64,000 nucleotides of DNA from Pseudomonas sp. 14P_8.1_Bac3 (GCF_025466085.1 NZ_JANLOD010000032.1:102482-166481), one strand, 5' to 3'; counted from the stretch's first letter, positions 1 through 10,137 are shown. Numbers and translations are program-made. The notes: a model not told the origin generated them from the letters alone.

Positions 1-92
1 GCCGTCACAGACCCCGCAAACCCCGACATAATTGCCTGCATGCCACCCACCCGGTAAAGTGCCGCTCCCCCCGTTTCGCCAGAGGTAGAACC

Positions 93-1103
93 ATGAGCCA
101 GTCCTTTGATATTGCCGTGATCGGCGCCACCGGAACTGTCGGCGAAACGCTCGTGCAGATCCTGGAAGAACGCGACTTTCCGGTCGGCAACCTGCACCTG
201 CTGGCCAGCAGCGAATCCACCGGGCATTCAGTGCCGTTCCGCGGCAAGAACGTGCGGGTGCGCGAAGTCGACGAGTTCGACTTCAGCCAGGTGCAACTGG
301 CGTTTTTCGCCGCAGGCCCGGCGGTGACCTTGAGTTTTGCCTCGCGCGCCGTGGCTGCCGGTTGCTCGCTGATCGATCTGTCTGGCGCCTTGCCCGTCGA
401 TCAGGCACCGCAGGTGGTGCCGGAAGCCAATGCCCAGGTGTTGGCCGGCCTGAAGAAGCCGTTCCAGGTCAGCAGCCCAAGCCCGTCGGCCACCACCCTG
501 GCCGTGGTTCTCGCGCCGTTGCTCGGTTTGCTCGATTTGCAACGCGTCAACGTCACCGCCAGCCTGGCCGTTTCTGCCCAAGGTCGCGAGGCGGTCACCG
601 AGCTGGCCCGGCAGACCGCCGAGCTGTTGAACGTCCGTCCGCTGGAGCCGACTTTCTTCGATCGGCAAATGGCGTTCAACCTGCTGGCGCAAGTCGGCAA
701 GCCGGACGATCAAGGGCATACCCTGCTGGAAAAACGCCTGGTGCGTGAACTGCGCCAGATCATGGCGTTGCCTTTATTAAAGATTTCCGTCACTTGCATT
801 CAAGCCCCGGTGTTTTTTGGCGATAGCTTTAGCGTGAGCCTGCAATCTGCCAGCGCGGTAGACCTGGCGAAAATCAACCAGGCGCTGGAAGACGCGCCGG
901 GTATCGAGTTGGTCGAGGCGGGCGATTACCCGACACCGGTCGGCGACGCGGTTGGGCAGGATGTGGTCTATGTCGGTCGGGTTCGCGCCGGGATCGACGA
1001 CCCGTCGGAACTTAATTTGTGGCTGACGTCAGATAACGTACGCAAGGGCGCGGCGCTCAACGCTGTGCAGGTGGCTGAATTGTTGATAAAAGACCTACTG
1101 TAA
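93..1103 (+). CDS. usg: Aspartate-semialdehyde dehydrogenase-like protein (Usg type)
   Basis: A 336-residue protein with the fold of aspartate-semialdehyde dehydrogenase: an N-terminal nucleotide-binding motif GATGTVG at residues 11-17 and a C-terminal dimerisation domain. In true Asd enzymes the catalytic cysteine lies in an NCT/SCT motif; the matching stretch here (about residues 128-136) reads PSPSATTLA, so the nucleophile is missing and normal catalysis is unlikely. This, and its place just before fimV, match the Pseudomonas 'usg' paralogue that lies after asd. Function of Usg proteins is not established. The ATG follows a weak AGAGGT ribosome site. Sure about the family, unsure about any activity. 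Confidence 0.85.
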   Translation: MSQSFDIAVIGATGTVGETLVQILEERDFPVGNLHLLASSESTGHSVPFRGKNVRVREVDEFDFSQVQLAFFAAGPAVTLSFASRAVAAGCSLIDLSGALPVDQAPQVVPEANAQVLAGLKKPFQVSSPSPSATTLAVVLAPLLGLLDLQRVNVTASLAVSAQGREAVTELARQTAELLNVRPLEPTFFDRQMAFNLLAQVGKPDDQGHTLLEKRLVRELRQIMALPLLKISVTCIQAPVFFGDSFSVSLQSASAVDLAKINQALEDAPGIELVEAGDYPTPVGDAVGQDVVYVGRVRAGIDDPSELNLWLTSDNVRKGAALNAVQVAELLIKDLL

Positions 1104-1310
1104 AAGATACTTGGCGACAATTTGCAGAATGATTCTAGCCAGGCGCTATGCTTGGCCAGATTGCTGAAGGCGAGCCACCCTGGGGGGCTTTCCGGGGCAT
1201 GAGAGAAATGATCGCGCGCGACGACCCTTCGTCGTTGCGCGCAATGCCTTACGGCAGCGACTATCAACACCTTCTCGCTGGCCGAGGAATGTTCAACAAA
1301 GGATGAGGCT

Positions 1311-3938
1311 ATGGTTCAAGTTCGCAAACTGGTGTTAGCAATAGCGGCCGCATCGGCGCTGTCCTCCGGTATGGCGCAGGCGCTCGGGCTCGGGGAATTG
1401 ACCCTGAAGTCGGCGCTGAACCAGCCTTTGGTGGCGGAAATCGAGTTGCTCGACGTCAAGGATCTCACCGCGGCCGAAGTGGTGCCGAGCCTGGCGTCGC
1501 CGGAAGATTTCGCCAAGGCCGGTGTCGACCGCCAGGCGTTTCTCAACGACCTGAGCTTCACCCCGGTGCTCAATGCCAACGGTAAAAGCATCCTGCGCGT
1601 GACCTCCAGCAAGCCGCTGTCCGAACCGATGGTGAAGTTCCTGGTTCAAGTGATGTGGCCGAACGGGCGCCTGCTGCGCGATTACAGTGTGCTGCTCGAT
1701 CCGTCCAAATTCTCGCCACAAACCGCTGAAGCCGCTGCGCAACCGGCGCCGACGCAGTCGGGCGCTACGCCGGTGACCGGCGCTACCAAGCCGAATGAAT
1801 ACACCACCACGCCGCGCGACACGCTGTGGGAAATTGCCGCGAAGGCGCGCAACGGCGGTTCGATCCAGCAAACCATGCTGGCCATCCAGGCGTTGAACCC
1901 GGATGCGTTCATCAATGGCAACATCAACTTGCTGAAAACCGGTCAGGTGCTGCGTCTGCCGGATCAGACGCAGGCCACCAGCACGCCGCAACCCAAGGCC
2001 ATCGCTGAAGTCGCTGCGCAGAACACCGCGTGGCGTCAGGGCCGTCGCTATGTCGCCAAGCCCGGGACCGGGCAGCAACAACTCGATGCCACCAAGCGTG
2101 CCAGCCGCGAGGCTGCGCCCGTGCAGCCTGCCCAGGACAAGCTTAGCCTGGTGTCGGCCGGGTCCGGAAAGGCCGGTAAAGGTGCCGCAGGCGACGCGAA
2201 GAATTTAAACAACAAGCTGGCAGTGACCAAGGAAAGCCTCGACACGACGCGTCGTGACAACGCTGAACTGAAAAGCCGCATGACCGATCTGCAGAGCCAG
2301 ATGGACAAGCTGCAGAAGCTGATCGAGTTGAAAAATAACCAACTGGCCAAGTTGCAGGCTGCAGGGGCGGAGGGTGCGGCAGAGACGCCGGTTGCTCCGG
2401 CTGAGCCGGCGGCTCCGGCCATCTCGGCGGAGTTGACGCCGAGCCCGGCGCCCGCGCCAGCACCCGTCGAAGCTGCACCGGCAACGCCTGCCCCTGTAGC
2501 GGCGACCCCGGAAGCTACGCCGGCTCCGGCCGAGACGCCTTCCGAGCCAGCACCGGCTGCGTCCGACGATCAAAAATTCAATGACTTGCTGACCAATCCG
2601 GTGCTCTTGGGTCTGGTCGGCGGTGGCGTGGTCATCCTGCTGTTGCTGCTGCTGTTGCTGGCCCGTCGCCGCAAAGCCCAGCAGGAAGCCGAAAAGCACT
2701 TGCGCATGGCCCGTGCGTTATCCGAGGAGCAGGAATTTTCTGTCGAGCGCGACCTGCCGGACAACAGCTTCGAAGGCCTGGACGTTCAGCCGCCAAGCGT
2801 GAATCTGGCCCCCGCGCCGGCCCCTGCGCCAACCCCGGCTCCAGTGATCGCGCCCGTGGTGGTCACACCGCCGATCGCCGCGCCATTGGTGGCCCCTGCC
2901 GCTGATCGTGATGACGATGTACTGGAGAAGGCGCAGTCGCACGTGGCTGCCGGCCGCCTGAACCAGGCCGCTGCGTTGCTGGAAGACGGCATCAAGCAAG
3001 AGCCGCAACGCAGTGATCTGCGTCTGAAATTGATGGAAGTCTACGGTCAGCAAGGCGATCGCGATGCCTTCGTGGGCCAGGAGCGTCAGCTCGTGGCCAA
3101 CGGTGAAAACTTCGCCCGTGTCGAAGCGCTGAAAAGTCGCTTCCCGGCCATGGCGGTGGTGGCGGTCGGTGGCCTGGCCGCTGCGGCCATGGCTGCCGAG
3201 CTGGACGCGCAGTACGTCAAGGACCTGTTGCTGGATGAACCGCAAGCGCCGGAAGCAGAGTTGACAGATGCCGATTTCGACAGCGCGTTCGACTTGAGCC
3301 TGGATGATTTGGAAGCGGCATCGCCAACCGCGGTAACACCTGCGCCAACGCCAGAATCCTTGGCGGAACTGGACGAGTTCCCGCTGGATGACGACCTGAG
3401 CTTTGAGTCGGTGCTCAAGCAGCAGACCGACATCAAGGAAAACCTCGACGACCTGTCGGACTTCGACCTGGACATGGACCTCGGTGCCGAGCCGTCACCG
3501 GCGACGCTGGCCGAAGACGATTTCCTGCTGAGCCTGGACGACGACGTCAAGGACGCGCCTGCTGCCAATGTGCCGGAGGTGGTGCCGGACGATCTCGAGT
3601 TGCCGGCCGATTTCGATCTGTCACTGGCCGATGAAATGGATGCGCCGGATGCTTTCGCGGCTGAGTTGGACGACGTCAATGCCGAACTGGACCGTCTGTC
3701 CCAGAGCATCAACGAGCCGACCTTTACCGCTGAGGATGCGTTGGCTTCCTCGGCGGACGAGCCGGAATTCGATTTCCTCTCTGGCACCGATGAAGTCGCC
3801 ACCAAGCTCGATCTGGCCCAGGCCTACATCGACATGGGCGACGCTGTCGGCGCTCGGGACATCCTCAATGAGGTGGTGACCGAAGGTGACGACGGTCAGA
3901 AGAGCGAAGCCAAGGAGATGCTGTCGCGTCTGGCTTGA
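1311..3938 (+). CDS. fimV: FimV, polar hub / peptidoglycan-binding membrane protein
   Basis: An 875-residue inner-membrane protein needed in Pseudomonas for type IV pilus assembly and cell-pole organisation. Visible parts: signal peptide ending near AQA (residue 24); a conserved periplasmic N-terminal domain; a LysM peptidoglycan-binding domain at about 165-218; a coiled coil at about 299-351; a Pro/Ala-rich linker; one strongly hydrophobic membrane segment near 431-452 followed by ARRRK; a long acidic cytoplasmic part; and a C-terminal TPR-like FimV motif (TKLDLAQAYIDMGDAVGARD) at about 831-850. The gene lies between usg and truA as in other pseudomonads and ends at a strong hairpin terminator. 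Start ATG is preceded by AAGGATGAGG. Confidence 0.95.
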   Translation: MVQVRKLVLAIAAASALSSGMAQALGLGELTLKSALNQPLVAEIELLDVKDLTAAEVVPSLASPEDFAKAGVDRQAFLNDLSFTPVLNANGKSILRVTSSKPLSEPMVKFLVQVMWPNGRLLRDYSVLLDPSKFSPQTAEAAAQPAPTQSGATPVTGATKPNEYTTTPRDTLWEIAAKARNGGSIQQTMLAIQALNPDAFINGNINLLKTGQVLRLPDQTQATSTPQPKAIAEVAAQNTAWRQGRRYVAKPGTGQQQLDATKRASREAAPVQPAQDKLSLVSAGSGKAGKGAAGDAKNLNNKLAVTKESLDTTRRDNAELKSRMTDLQSQMDKLQKLIELKNNQLAKLQAAGAEGAAETPVAPAEPAAPAISAELTPSPAPAPAPVEAAPATPAPVAATPEATPAPAETPSEPAPAASDDQKFNDLLTNPVLLGLVGGGVVILLLLLLLLARRRKAQQEAEKHLRMARALSEEQEFSVERDLPDNSFEGLDVQPPSVNLAPAPAPAPTPAPVIAPVVVTPPIAAPLVAPAADRDDDVLEKAQSHVAAGRLNQAAALLEDGIKQEPQRSDLRLKLMEVYGQQGDRDAFVGQERQLVANGENFARVEALKSRFPAMAVVAVGGLAAAAMAAELDAQYVKDLLLDEPQAPEAELTDADFDSAFDLSLDDLEAASPTAVTPAPTPESLAELDEFPLDDDLSFESVLKQQTDIKENLDDLSDFDLDMDLGAEPSPATLAEDDFLLSLDDDVKDAPAANVPEVVPDDLELPADFDLSLADEMDAPDAFAAELDDVNAELDRLSQSINEPTFTAEDALASSADEPEFDFLSGTDEVATKLDLAQAYIDMGDAVGARDILNEVVTEGDDGQKSEAKEMLSRLA

Positions 3939-3960
3939 GTGATCGGCAAGGTATGAACAA

Positions 3961-3990
3961 AACGGCAGCCTTTCGAGGCTGCCGTTTTTG
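3961..3990 (+). terminator. Rho-independent terminator of fimV
   Basis: Perfect 11-bp stem (3961-3971 with 3976-3986) around a TTCG tetraloop, ending in a T-run. It lies 22 bases after the fimV stop. The A-rich 5' side means it could also stop the convergent M24 gene. Confidence 0.9.
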
Positions 3991-4017
3991 TTTGAATCAT
4001 GGTCTGAAGCGCCTTGG

Positions 4018-4664
4018 TCAAGCCAGCAAATCCTCATAAAACGCACCAAACGGGCGGGTAGGGTGGGCGATCTGGATTTCCAGAATCCACAACCCGACAT
4101 TTGGACATTCCTCGAAGTTACCCAGATCCCCCGCGCGATAGATGGCATGGGGGAAATCACTGACCCGGTGCCCCTTGATCTCCAGGTTCAGCTTCCAGCC
4201 CATGGCGGTTGCCTGCTCGTCGGCGTAACGGTACAGCTCCGGGCCCGCCACCTGATGAGTTCGCCAGTAATCGTGAACCTGATCGAACAAGGTTTTGGCC
4301 GCCGTCGCGCAGGCTTTCATCTCCGGATCACTGCCGACCACGAACGTCGCGCCCGAGTCGCCCTCATGGCGATCCCAGACCACGCCCAAATCGATAAAGA
4401 AAATGTCGTTCTCGGCCAGCACCGGATCGCCTTCGGAATGCTGCTTGAAGGTTTTCAAGGTGTTTTCGCCGAAGCGAATCTTCGATGGATGCCCAGCTCG
4501 GTCAGCACTTCAAGGCTCATGGTCAGCGCTTCGGACTCGCGTATGCCGGGTTTGATGCGTCGGGCCATTTCTTCGATGGCTTCCCACGTTTTACGTTTGG
4601 CGTGCAGCATGCCTTCCAGGCTGTACGCCTGGCCGACGGCTTCTTTGAGTGTCGCGGTCATCAT
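4018..4664 (-). pseudogene. M24-family metallopeptidase (Xaa-Pro aminopeptidase-like), frameshifted
   Basis: Two adjacent reading frames together make one M24 (pita-bread) peptidase of about 215 residues. The first part (4664-4455) runs to ...ELGIHRRFASAKTP and stops. The second frame carries the rest: FFIDLGVVWDRHEGDSGATF with the two metal-binding aspartates, the HRVSDFPHAIY histidine region and the glutamate in LWILEIQ. Adding a single base near 4482-4484 would give an uninterrupted GIHRKIRFGENTLKTF, so one base seems to have been lost. All metal ligands except any in the junction are present, so this is either a recent mutation or a sequencing/assembly error. Convergent with fimV, divergent from truA. 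Confidence 0.75.
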
Positions 4665-4817
4665 CAGGTCTCGGTGGTTTGTGTTTTCGTTGTGTATTTA
4701 TCTATATAGCGAAATCTGCACGGGCCCTGCAATGCTACAAAATCCACGCGCCGCTGGTGTCCCGGTACGACGGCCTTATAATGCCCGCCTTTGCGTATAT
4801 CAGCAGGTTGTCACTCC

Positions 4818-5672
4818 TTGGCAAATATAGATAACCCGGCTGCCGAAATGGTGGCCGACGGCTTTTTCCGCATCGCCCTGGGCGTCGAGTACAAAGGCTC
4901 GCGCTATCGTGGCTGGCAGCGTCAGGCCTCCGGTGTACTCACGGTGCAGGAAACCCTGGAAAACGCCTTGTCCAAAGTCGCTGACTCGCCAGTGTCGCTG
5001 CTTTGCGCCGGGCGCACGGACGCGGGTGTGCACGCGTGTGGCCAGGTGGTGCATTTCGATACGCAGGTCGAGCGCTCGATGAAAGCCTGGGTCATGGGCG
5101 CCAATATCAACTTGCCCCACGACGTCAGCGTCAGTTGGGCCAAGGTCATGCCGGGGCATTTTCATGCGCGGTTCAAGGCCATCGCCCGGCGTTATCGCTA
5201 CGTGATCTACAACGATCAGATCCGTCCGGCGCACCTGAACGAAGAAATTACCTGGAATCACCGTCCACTTGACGTCGAGCGCATGGCCGAGGCGGCGCAG
5301 TACCTGGTCGGCATCCACGATTTCAGTGCTTTTCGCGCCGGCCAGTGTCAGGCCAAGTCGCCGATAAAGGAGTTGCACCACCTGCGGGTCACTCGCCACG
5401 GCAAGATGATCGTGCTGGACATCCGCGCCAGCGCTTTCCTGCACCACATGGTGCGTAACATTGCTGGCGTATTGATGACCATCGGTGCTGGCGAACGCCC
5501 GGTGGAGTGGATGAAGGAAGTGCTGGAGAGCCGTATTCGCCGTTCCGGCGGGGTGACAGCGCATCCGTTTGGCCTGTATCTGGTGCAAGTCGAGTACCGT
5601 GACGAATTTGAATTGCCTGAGCGTTACATTGGTCCACACTTCCTCACCGGTTTCACCGAACTTGACGGCTGA
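4818..5672 (+). CDS. truA: tRNA pseudouridine(38-40) synthase TruA
   Basis: Cytoplasmic enzyme that isomerises U38-U40 in the anticodon arm of tRNAs. The diagnostic motif CAGRTDAGVHA holds the catalytic Asp (about residue 68 from this start), and the RYRYVIYN and AFLHHMVRN segments of the TruA fold are clear. The frame is open from a TTG at 4791, but a TATAAT hexamer at 4777-4782 would place transcription start near 4789, so that codon is unlikely. The TTG at 4818 has an AGG about 10 bases upstream; an ATG at 4848 is a second option. The first gene of a truA-trpF-accD-folC run. Confidence 0.93.
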   Translation: MANIDNPAAEMVADGFFRIALGVEYKGSRYRGWQRQASGVLTVQETLENALSKVADSPVSLLCAGRTDAGVHACGQVVHFDTQVERSMKAWVMGANINLPHDVSVSWAKVMPGHFHARFKAIARRYRYVIYNDQIRPAHLNEEITWNHRPLDVERMAEAAQYLVGIHDFSAFRAGQCQAKSPIKELHHLRVTRHGKMIVLDIRASAFLHHMVRNIAGVLMTIGAGERPVEWMKEVLESRIRRSGGVTAHPFGLYLVQVEYRDEFELPERYIGPHFLTGFTELDG

Positions 5673-5735
5673 CGCCCTCGAACGCATTTGTTACCATCCG
5701 GGACTTTCCCGTATTTGCCCTGAGGTTTTATCGAC

Positions 5736-6359
5736 ATGTCGGCCGTTCGCAGCAAGATTTGCGGGATTACCCGCATAGAAGATGCGTTGGCGGCGGTTGA
5801 AGCCGGGGCGGACGCCATCGGGTTTGTGTTCTACGCCAAGAGCCCGCGGGCCGTGACGTTCCAGCAGGCGCGCGACATCATCAAGGCGTTGCCGCCGTTC
5901 GTGACCACCGTGGGCTTGTTCGTCAACGCCAGCCGTTGCGAACTGGGCGAACTGCTCGACGCTGTCCCCTTGGACCTGTTGCAGTTTCATGGCGATGAAG
6001 CCGCTGTGGACTGTGAGGGCTGGCATCGACCTTATATCAAGGCGCTGCGGGTCAAGGCCGGCGACGACATTGCTGCGGCCTGCAATGCGTTTCCAGGTGC
6101 CAGCGGGATTCTGCTCGACGCTTACGTTGAAGGCCTGCATGGCGGAACCGGCGAAGCGTTCGACTGGTCTCTGATACCGCAAGGCTTGAGCAAGCCGATC
6201 ATCCTTGCGGGCGGCTTGACGCCGGACAACGTCGCCGAGGCGATCGCCCGGGTCCGGCCTTATGCCGTGGACGTTAGTGGCGGGGTAGAAGCAAGCAAAG
6301 GCATCAAGGATCACGCAAAGATTCAGGCATTCATTAACGCGGTACGCAGCGCCACGTAG
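5736..6359 (+). CDS. trpF: Phosphoribosylanthranilate isomerase
   Basis: A 207-residue single (beta/alpha)8 barrel that converts N-(5-phosphoribosyl)anthranilate into CdRP in tryptophan synthesis. Catalytic residues are visible: Cys9 in KICGIT as general base, and the Asp in ILLDAYVEG as general acid. The phosphate-binding loops GGLTPDN and DVSGGVE are intact. It is away from other trp genes, lying between truA and accD, which is normal for Pseudomonas. It starts with ATG after a GAGG-type ribosome site in the 63-base gap behind truA. Confidence 0.96.
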   Translation: MSAVRSKICGITRIEDALAAVEAGADAIGFVFYAKSPRAVTFQQARDIIKALPPFVTTVGLFVNASRCELGELLDAVPLDLLQFHGDEAAVDCEGWHRPYIKALRVKAGDDIAAACNAFPGASGILLDAYVEGLHGGTGEAFDWSLIPQGLSKPIILAGGLTPDNVAEAIARVRPYAVDVSGGVEASKGIKDHAKIQAFINAVRSAT

Positions 6360-6568
6360 CTGATGTGACGGCTGGCGAACTGCCGCCGTCCCAAAATGCA
6401 CTGCGCTGCACAAAGCAGGCACGGCTGAGGATCGATGGGTTGTACGCAGGTCACGCTTCACTGACCCGGCCATCCAGCGATCATCGCCACACCTATGAAT
6501 TTAGCTCAAGGGCATACGCGGGGCTGCGAACCAGAGCGTTCGGGCCGCCGGTACTGGAGAAAGAAAGC

Positions 6569-7489
6569 ATGAGCAACTGGTTAGTAGACAAACTGATCCC
6601 TTCGATCATGCGTTCCGAGGTCAAGAAGAGCTCGGTGCCTGAAGGTCTGTGGCACAAATGCCCGTCTTGCGAGGCTGTGCTGTATCGTCCGGAGCTGGAA
6701 AAGACCCTGGACGTTTGCCCCAAGTGCAACCATCACATGCGTATTGGCGCCCGCGCCCGTATCGATATTTTCCTTGACGCCGAAGGCCGTAACGAGCTGG
6801 GTGCGGACCTGGAGCCGGTCGACCGTCTGAAGTTTCGCGACGGCAAGAAGTACAAAGACCGCCTGACCGCTGCGCAAAAGCAGACCGGCGAAAAAGACGC
6901 ACTGATCTCCATGAGCGGCACCTTGCTGGGCATGCCGGTGGTGGTCTCGGCGTTCGAATTTTCCTTCATGGGCGGTTCCATGGGCGCCATCGTCGGTGAG
7001 CGTTTTGTTCGCGCCGCCAACTACGCTCTCGAGAACAAATGCCCGATGATCTGCTTCGCTGCTTCCGGCGGTGCGCGGATGCAGGAAGCCCTGATTTCCC
7101 TGATGCAAATGGCCAAGACCTCCGCGGTGCTGGCGCGTCTGCGTGAAGAAGGCATTCCGTTCATTTCCGTACTGACCGATCCGGTCTACGGCGGCGTTTC
7201 CGCCAGCCTGGCAATGCTCGGCGACGTGATCGTCGGCGAGCCGAAAGCCCTGATCGGCTTTGCCGGTCCGCGGGTGATCGAACAGACCGTTCGCGAAAAA
7301 CTGCCGGAAGGCTTCCAGCGCAGCGAGTTCCTGCTCGAACACGGTGCGATCGACATGATCATTCACCGTCAGGAACTGCGTCCGCGCCTGGGCAACCTGC
7401 TGGCCCAATTGATGGGGTTGCCAACGCCGAAGTTCGTCGCCGCACCTATCGAGCCGATCGTGGTTCCGCCGGTGCCAGCCAACCTATGA
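6569..7489 (+). CDS. accD: Acetyl-CoA carboxylase carboxyltransferase subunit beta
   Basis: A 306-residue subunit of the carboxyltransferase that makes malonyl-CoA for fatty-acid synthesis; works with AccA. A four-cysteine zinc finger is visible near the N-terminus (CPSC then CPKC, about residues 29-51), followed by the crotonase-like carboxyltransferase domain with [11 protein letters not shown] and [11 protein letters not shown]. The frame stays open far upstream (to 6365), but the ATG at 6569 has a GGAG site 9 bases before it and gives the usual family N-terminus MSNWLVDKL. The stop overlaps the folC start by 4 bases (ATGA), so the two are translationally coupled. Confidence 0.97.
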   Translation: MSNWLVDKLIPSIMRSEVKKSSVPEGLWHKCPSCEAVLYRPELEKTLDVCPKCNHHMRIGARARIDIFLDAEGRNELGADLEPVDRLKFRDGKKYKDRLTAAQKQTGEKDALISMSGTLLGMPVVVSAFEFSFMGGSMGAIVGERFVRAANYALENKCPMICFAASGGARMQEALISLMQMAKTSAVLARLREEGIPFISVLTDPVYGGVSASLAMLGDVIVGEPKALIGFAGPRVIEQTVREKLPEGFQRSEFLLEHGAIDMIIHRQELRPRLGNLLAQLMGLPTPKFVAAPIEPIVVPPVPANL

Positions 7490-8793
7490 CTGAACGTACC
7501 CTTGGCGAGTGGCTCGCCTACCTTGAGCAGTTGCACCCTTCGGCCATCGACATGGGCCTTGAGCGCTCGCAACGGGTAGCGTCCCGCATGGGATTGGGCA
7601 AGCCGGCGCCTAGGGTGATCACGGTCACCGGCACCAATGGCAAGGGTTCCACCTGCGCGTTCGTGGCTTCGTTGCTGCGGGCGCAGGGGCTGAAAGTTGG
7701 TGTCTACAATTCTCCGCACCTGCTGCGTTACAACGAGCGGGTGCAGGTCAACGGCGTCGAAGCGACTGATGCCGAGCTGTGCGAAGCCTTTGTTGCTGTA
7801 GAGGCGGGGCGTGGCGACACCTCCCTGACGTATTTCGAGATGGGCACCCTGGCGGCGTTCTGGCTGTTTCAACGGTCCGGGCTTGATGCCGTGGTGCTCG
7901 AAGTCGGTCTTGGCGGGCGTCTGGACACGGTCAACGTGGTGGATGCCGACATGGCGCTGGTGACCAGCATCGGCGTCGATCACGCGGATTATCTGGGCGA
8001 CACTCGCGAGTCCGTGGCCTACGAAAAAGCCGGCATCTTCCGCCACGGCGCCCCCGCGCTGTGTGGCGATCTGAACCCTCCTCAACCTCTGCTGGATAAA
8101 GCGCGCGAGCTGGCTTGCCCGTTTTTCCTGCGCGGCCGCGATTTCGACCTTGGCGTCACCGATCACGATTGGCAGTGGCGGGGTGTCGATGCTCATGGGC
8201 GTGCGGTCGAGCTGCATGACCTGCCGTTGCTCGACCTGCCGATGGAAAACGCCGCGCTGGCATTGCAGGCGTACCTGCTGCTCGGGTTGCCTTGGGCGGA
8301 TGCGCAGATCATCGAGGCCCTAAAAGCCACGCGAGTGGTCGGGCGTCTGGATCGCCGTCAGTTCGACTGGCAGGGCAAGCACCTGAACCTGTTACTGGAT
8401 GTCGGGCACAACCCTCACGCCGCCGAGTATCTGGCCCGCCGTCTGGCAAGCCGACCGCCGGCCGGAAAGCGCCTGGCGGTGTTCGGGTTGCTGGCAGACA
8501 AGGATCTGGATGGTGTTGTCGGCGAATTGAATGCTAGTGTCCAGCACTGGGCCGTTGCGCCGCTGGATTCACCGCGGGCGCGGCCGGTCGCTGATTTGCA
8601 CGGGGCGCTACAGAACCTTGGCGCTTCGGTATCGTCCTATGACTGCGTGGCTGCCGCCCTGGAAGGGCAGTGCGCGCTGGCGACGAGCGACGACGAGATT
8701 CTATTGTTCGGATCATTTTATTGTGTCGCCGAGGCCCTTGAATGGCTGGCCCGGCGCTCCACGGAGGAAGCGGCAAATGGCATTGCTGGATAA
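7486..8793 (+). CDS. folC: Dihydrofolate synthase / folylpolyglutamate synthase
   Basis: A 435-residue Mur-ligase-type enzyme that adds glutamate to dihydropteroate and then to tetrahydrofolates. The ATP-binding P-loop [12 protein letters not shown] (about residues 47-58) and the [12 protein letters not shown] segment are typical, with the C-terminal ligase domain carrying [10 protein letters not shown]. It starts inside the accD stop (ATGA) and its 3' end overlaps the SPOR-protein gene by 17 bases, forming the common accD-folC-dedD-cvpA-purF order. Confidence 0.96.
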   Translation: MTERTLGEWLAYLEQLHPSAIDMGLERSQRVASRMGLGKPAPRVITVTGTNGKGSTCAFVASLLRAQGLKVGVYNSPHLLRYNERVQVNGVEATDAELCEAFVAVEAGRGDTSLTYFEMGTLAAFWLFQRSGLDAVVLEVGLGGRLDTVNVVDADMALVTSIGVDHADYLGDTRESVAYEKAGIFRHGAPALCGDLNPPQPLLDKARELACPFFLRGRDFDLGVTDHDWQWRGVDAHGRAVELHDLPLLDLPMENAALALQAYLLLGLPWADAQIIEALKATRVVGRLDRRQFDWQGKHLNLLLDVGHNPHAAEYLARRLASRPPAGKRLAVFGLLADKDLDGVVGELNASVQHWAVAPLDSPRARPVADLHGALQNLGASVSSYDCVAAALEGQCALATSDDEILLFGSFYCVAEALEWLARRSTEEAANGIAG

Positions 8794-9436
8794 GGCTTAC
8801 AAACAGCGCATGGTGGGCGCCCTGGTGCTGGTGGCGCTGGCAGTGATTTTCCTGCCGATGCTGTTTTCCCGTCAGGATGAGCAGCGTCAGGTCACGGTCG
8901 AGGCGCCAGCCGCACCGCAAGCGCCTTCGGTGCCGCAAGTGCAGGTTGAGCCGGTGGTCGTGCCTGAGCCGCAAGCTTTGCCACAGGAGCCGGTGCCGAG
9001 CGATGACGACATTGCCCAGCAGGAAGAGCCGTCGATGCCGACTGCGCCGGCTGTACCTGTCGCACCTGCGCCTGCCGCCAAACTGGTCACGCCGCCTCCA
9101 ATTCCGGTCAATAAGCCAACGACCGCGCCGAGCCAGCCGATCACCGCTGCACCGGGCAAGCCGGACACGACGCAAAGTCGCGTCGATGCCAATGGCCTGT
9201 CGGTCAGCTGGTCGGTGCAACTGGCCAGCCTGTCGAGCCGGGCCGGCGCGGAAAACCTGCAGAAAACCCTGCGCAGCCAGGGTTACAACGCCTATATCCG
9301 CACGGCCGATGGCAAGAATCGGGTGTTCGTCGGACCGCTGATCGAGCGTGCGGAAGCCGATCGTCTGCGTGACTTGCTCAACCGTCAACAGAACCTCAAG
9401 GGTTTTGTGGTGCGTTTCCAGCCAGAGCGCGGTTAA
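8777..9436 (+). CDS. dedD: SPOR-domain membrane protein (DedD-like)
   Basis: A 219-residue cell-envelope protein. A short cytoplasmic N-terminus is followed by one membrane segment (about residues 13-31), a Pro/Ala/Gln-rich periplasmic linker, and a C-terminal SPOR domain (about 140-219, with WSVQLASLSSRAGAENLQ) that in this family binds denuded glycan strands at the division septum. The ATG at 8777 has a strong GGAGGAAG site and lies inside the end of folC; a longer frame from 8531 is not credible. In E. coli the folC-dedD-cvpA-purF order is the same. Confidence 0.92.
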   Translation: MALLDKAYKQRMVGALVLVALAVIFLPMLFSRQDEQRQVTVEAPAAPQAPSVPQVQVEPVVVPEPQALPQEPVPSDDDIAQQEEPSMPTAPAVPVAPAPAAKLVTPPPIPVNKPTTAPSQPITAAPGKPDTTQSRVDANGLSVSWSVQLASLSSRAGAENLQKTLRSQGYNAYIRTADGKNRVFVGPLIERAEADRLRDLLNRQQNLKGFVVRFQPERG

Positions 9437-9499
9437 AGACTATCGCCCCGATTTGAAATGCACTGACAATCGCAGCTTACCGATAAGCATGGGCTCTGC

Positions 9500-9505
9500 T
9501 AAAAT
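9500..9505 (+). promoter_or_regulatory. Possible promoter -10 for cvpA-purF
   Basis: TAAAAT at 9500-9505 with TTACCG at 9477-9482, spacing 17. The -35 match is weak. It lies in the only sizeable gap (99 bases) of the folC-purF run, just before cvpA. Confidence 0.4.
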
Positions 9506-9535
9506 GCGCCGCCTTATCCGTCTGTAGGCTGCACT

Positions 9536-10096
9536 GTGCCATTTACCTGGGTTGACTGGGCGATCGTTGCAATCATCGCCATCTCCGCATTGATCAGTCT
9601 GAGCCGCGGCTTCGTCAAAGAAGCATTATCGCTGGTGACCTGGATCATCGCAGGAGTCGTCGCCTGGATGTTCGGTGGTGCATTGTCCGAGTACCTCGCC
9701 GGATACATCGAAACACCTTCGGCTCGCGTGATCGCGGGCTGCGCAATAATGTTTGTCGCCACGTTAATCGTAGGCGCAATGATCAATTATCTTATCGGCG
9801 AATTGGTTCGCGTCACCGGCCTGTCCGGGACCGATCGATTCCTCGGCATGGCCTTCGGCGCCGCGCGTGGCGTGTTGCTGGTGGTCGTGGCAGTCGGGCT
9901 GTTGAGCCTGGGGCCGGTACAGCAGGACGGGTGGTGGCAGCAGTCGCAACTCGTGCCAAAATTTCTATTGGTCGCAGACTGGTCCAAAAACCTGATCCTT
10001 GGGTGGAGCAGTCAGTGGCTTGCCAGCGGTATCAGCGTACCCGCTGAAATACCGTTCAAGGAGCACCTCTTGCCGACGGCCAAAACGCCTCAGTGA
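9536..10096 (+). CDS. cvpA: CvpA family inner-membrane protein
   Basis: A 186-residue protein with four hydrophobic segments (roughly residues 8-25, 32-50, 62-88 and 103-125), the usual CvpA topology. In enterobacteria it is needed for colicin V production and bile/envelope tolerance; its molecular role is unclear. It starts with GTG, giving the family N-terminus MPFTWVDWAI. It lies 41 bases before purF, as in most gamma-proteobacteria. Confidence 0.93.
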   Translation: MPFTWVDWAIVAIIAISALISLSRGFVKEALSLVTWIIAGVVAWMFGGALSEYLAGYIETPSARVIAGCAIMFVATLIVGAMINYLIGELVRVTGLSGTDRFLGMAFGAARGVLLVVVAVGLLSLGPVQQDGWWQQSQLVPKFLLVADWSKNLILGWSSQWLASGISVPAEIPFKEHLLPTAKTPQ

Positions 10097-10137
10097 GTGG
10101 TGTTCAGTTCAGATCCATTAAGTAGGGGTTGCGTCGC

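Noticed and set aside
6365..6568. N-terminal extension of accD (68 codons)
   Set aside because: No ribosome site and absent from the family; the ATG at 6569 has a proper site and gives the expected length.
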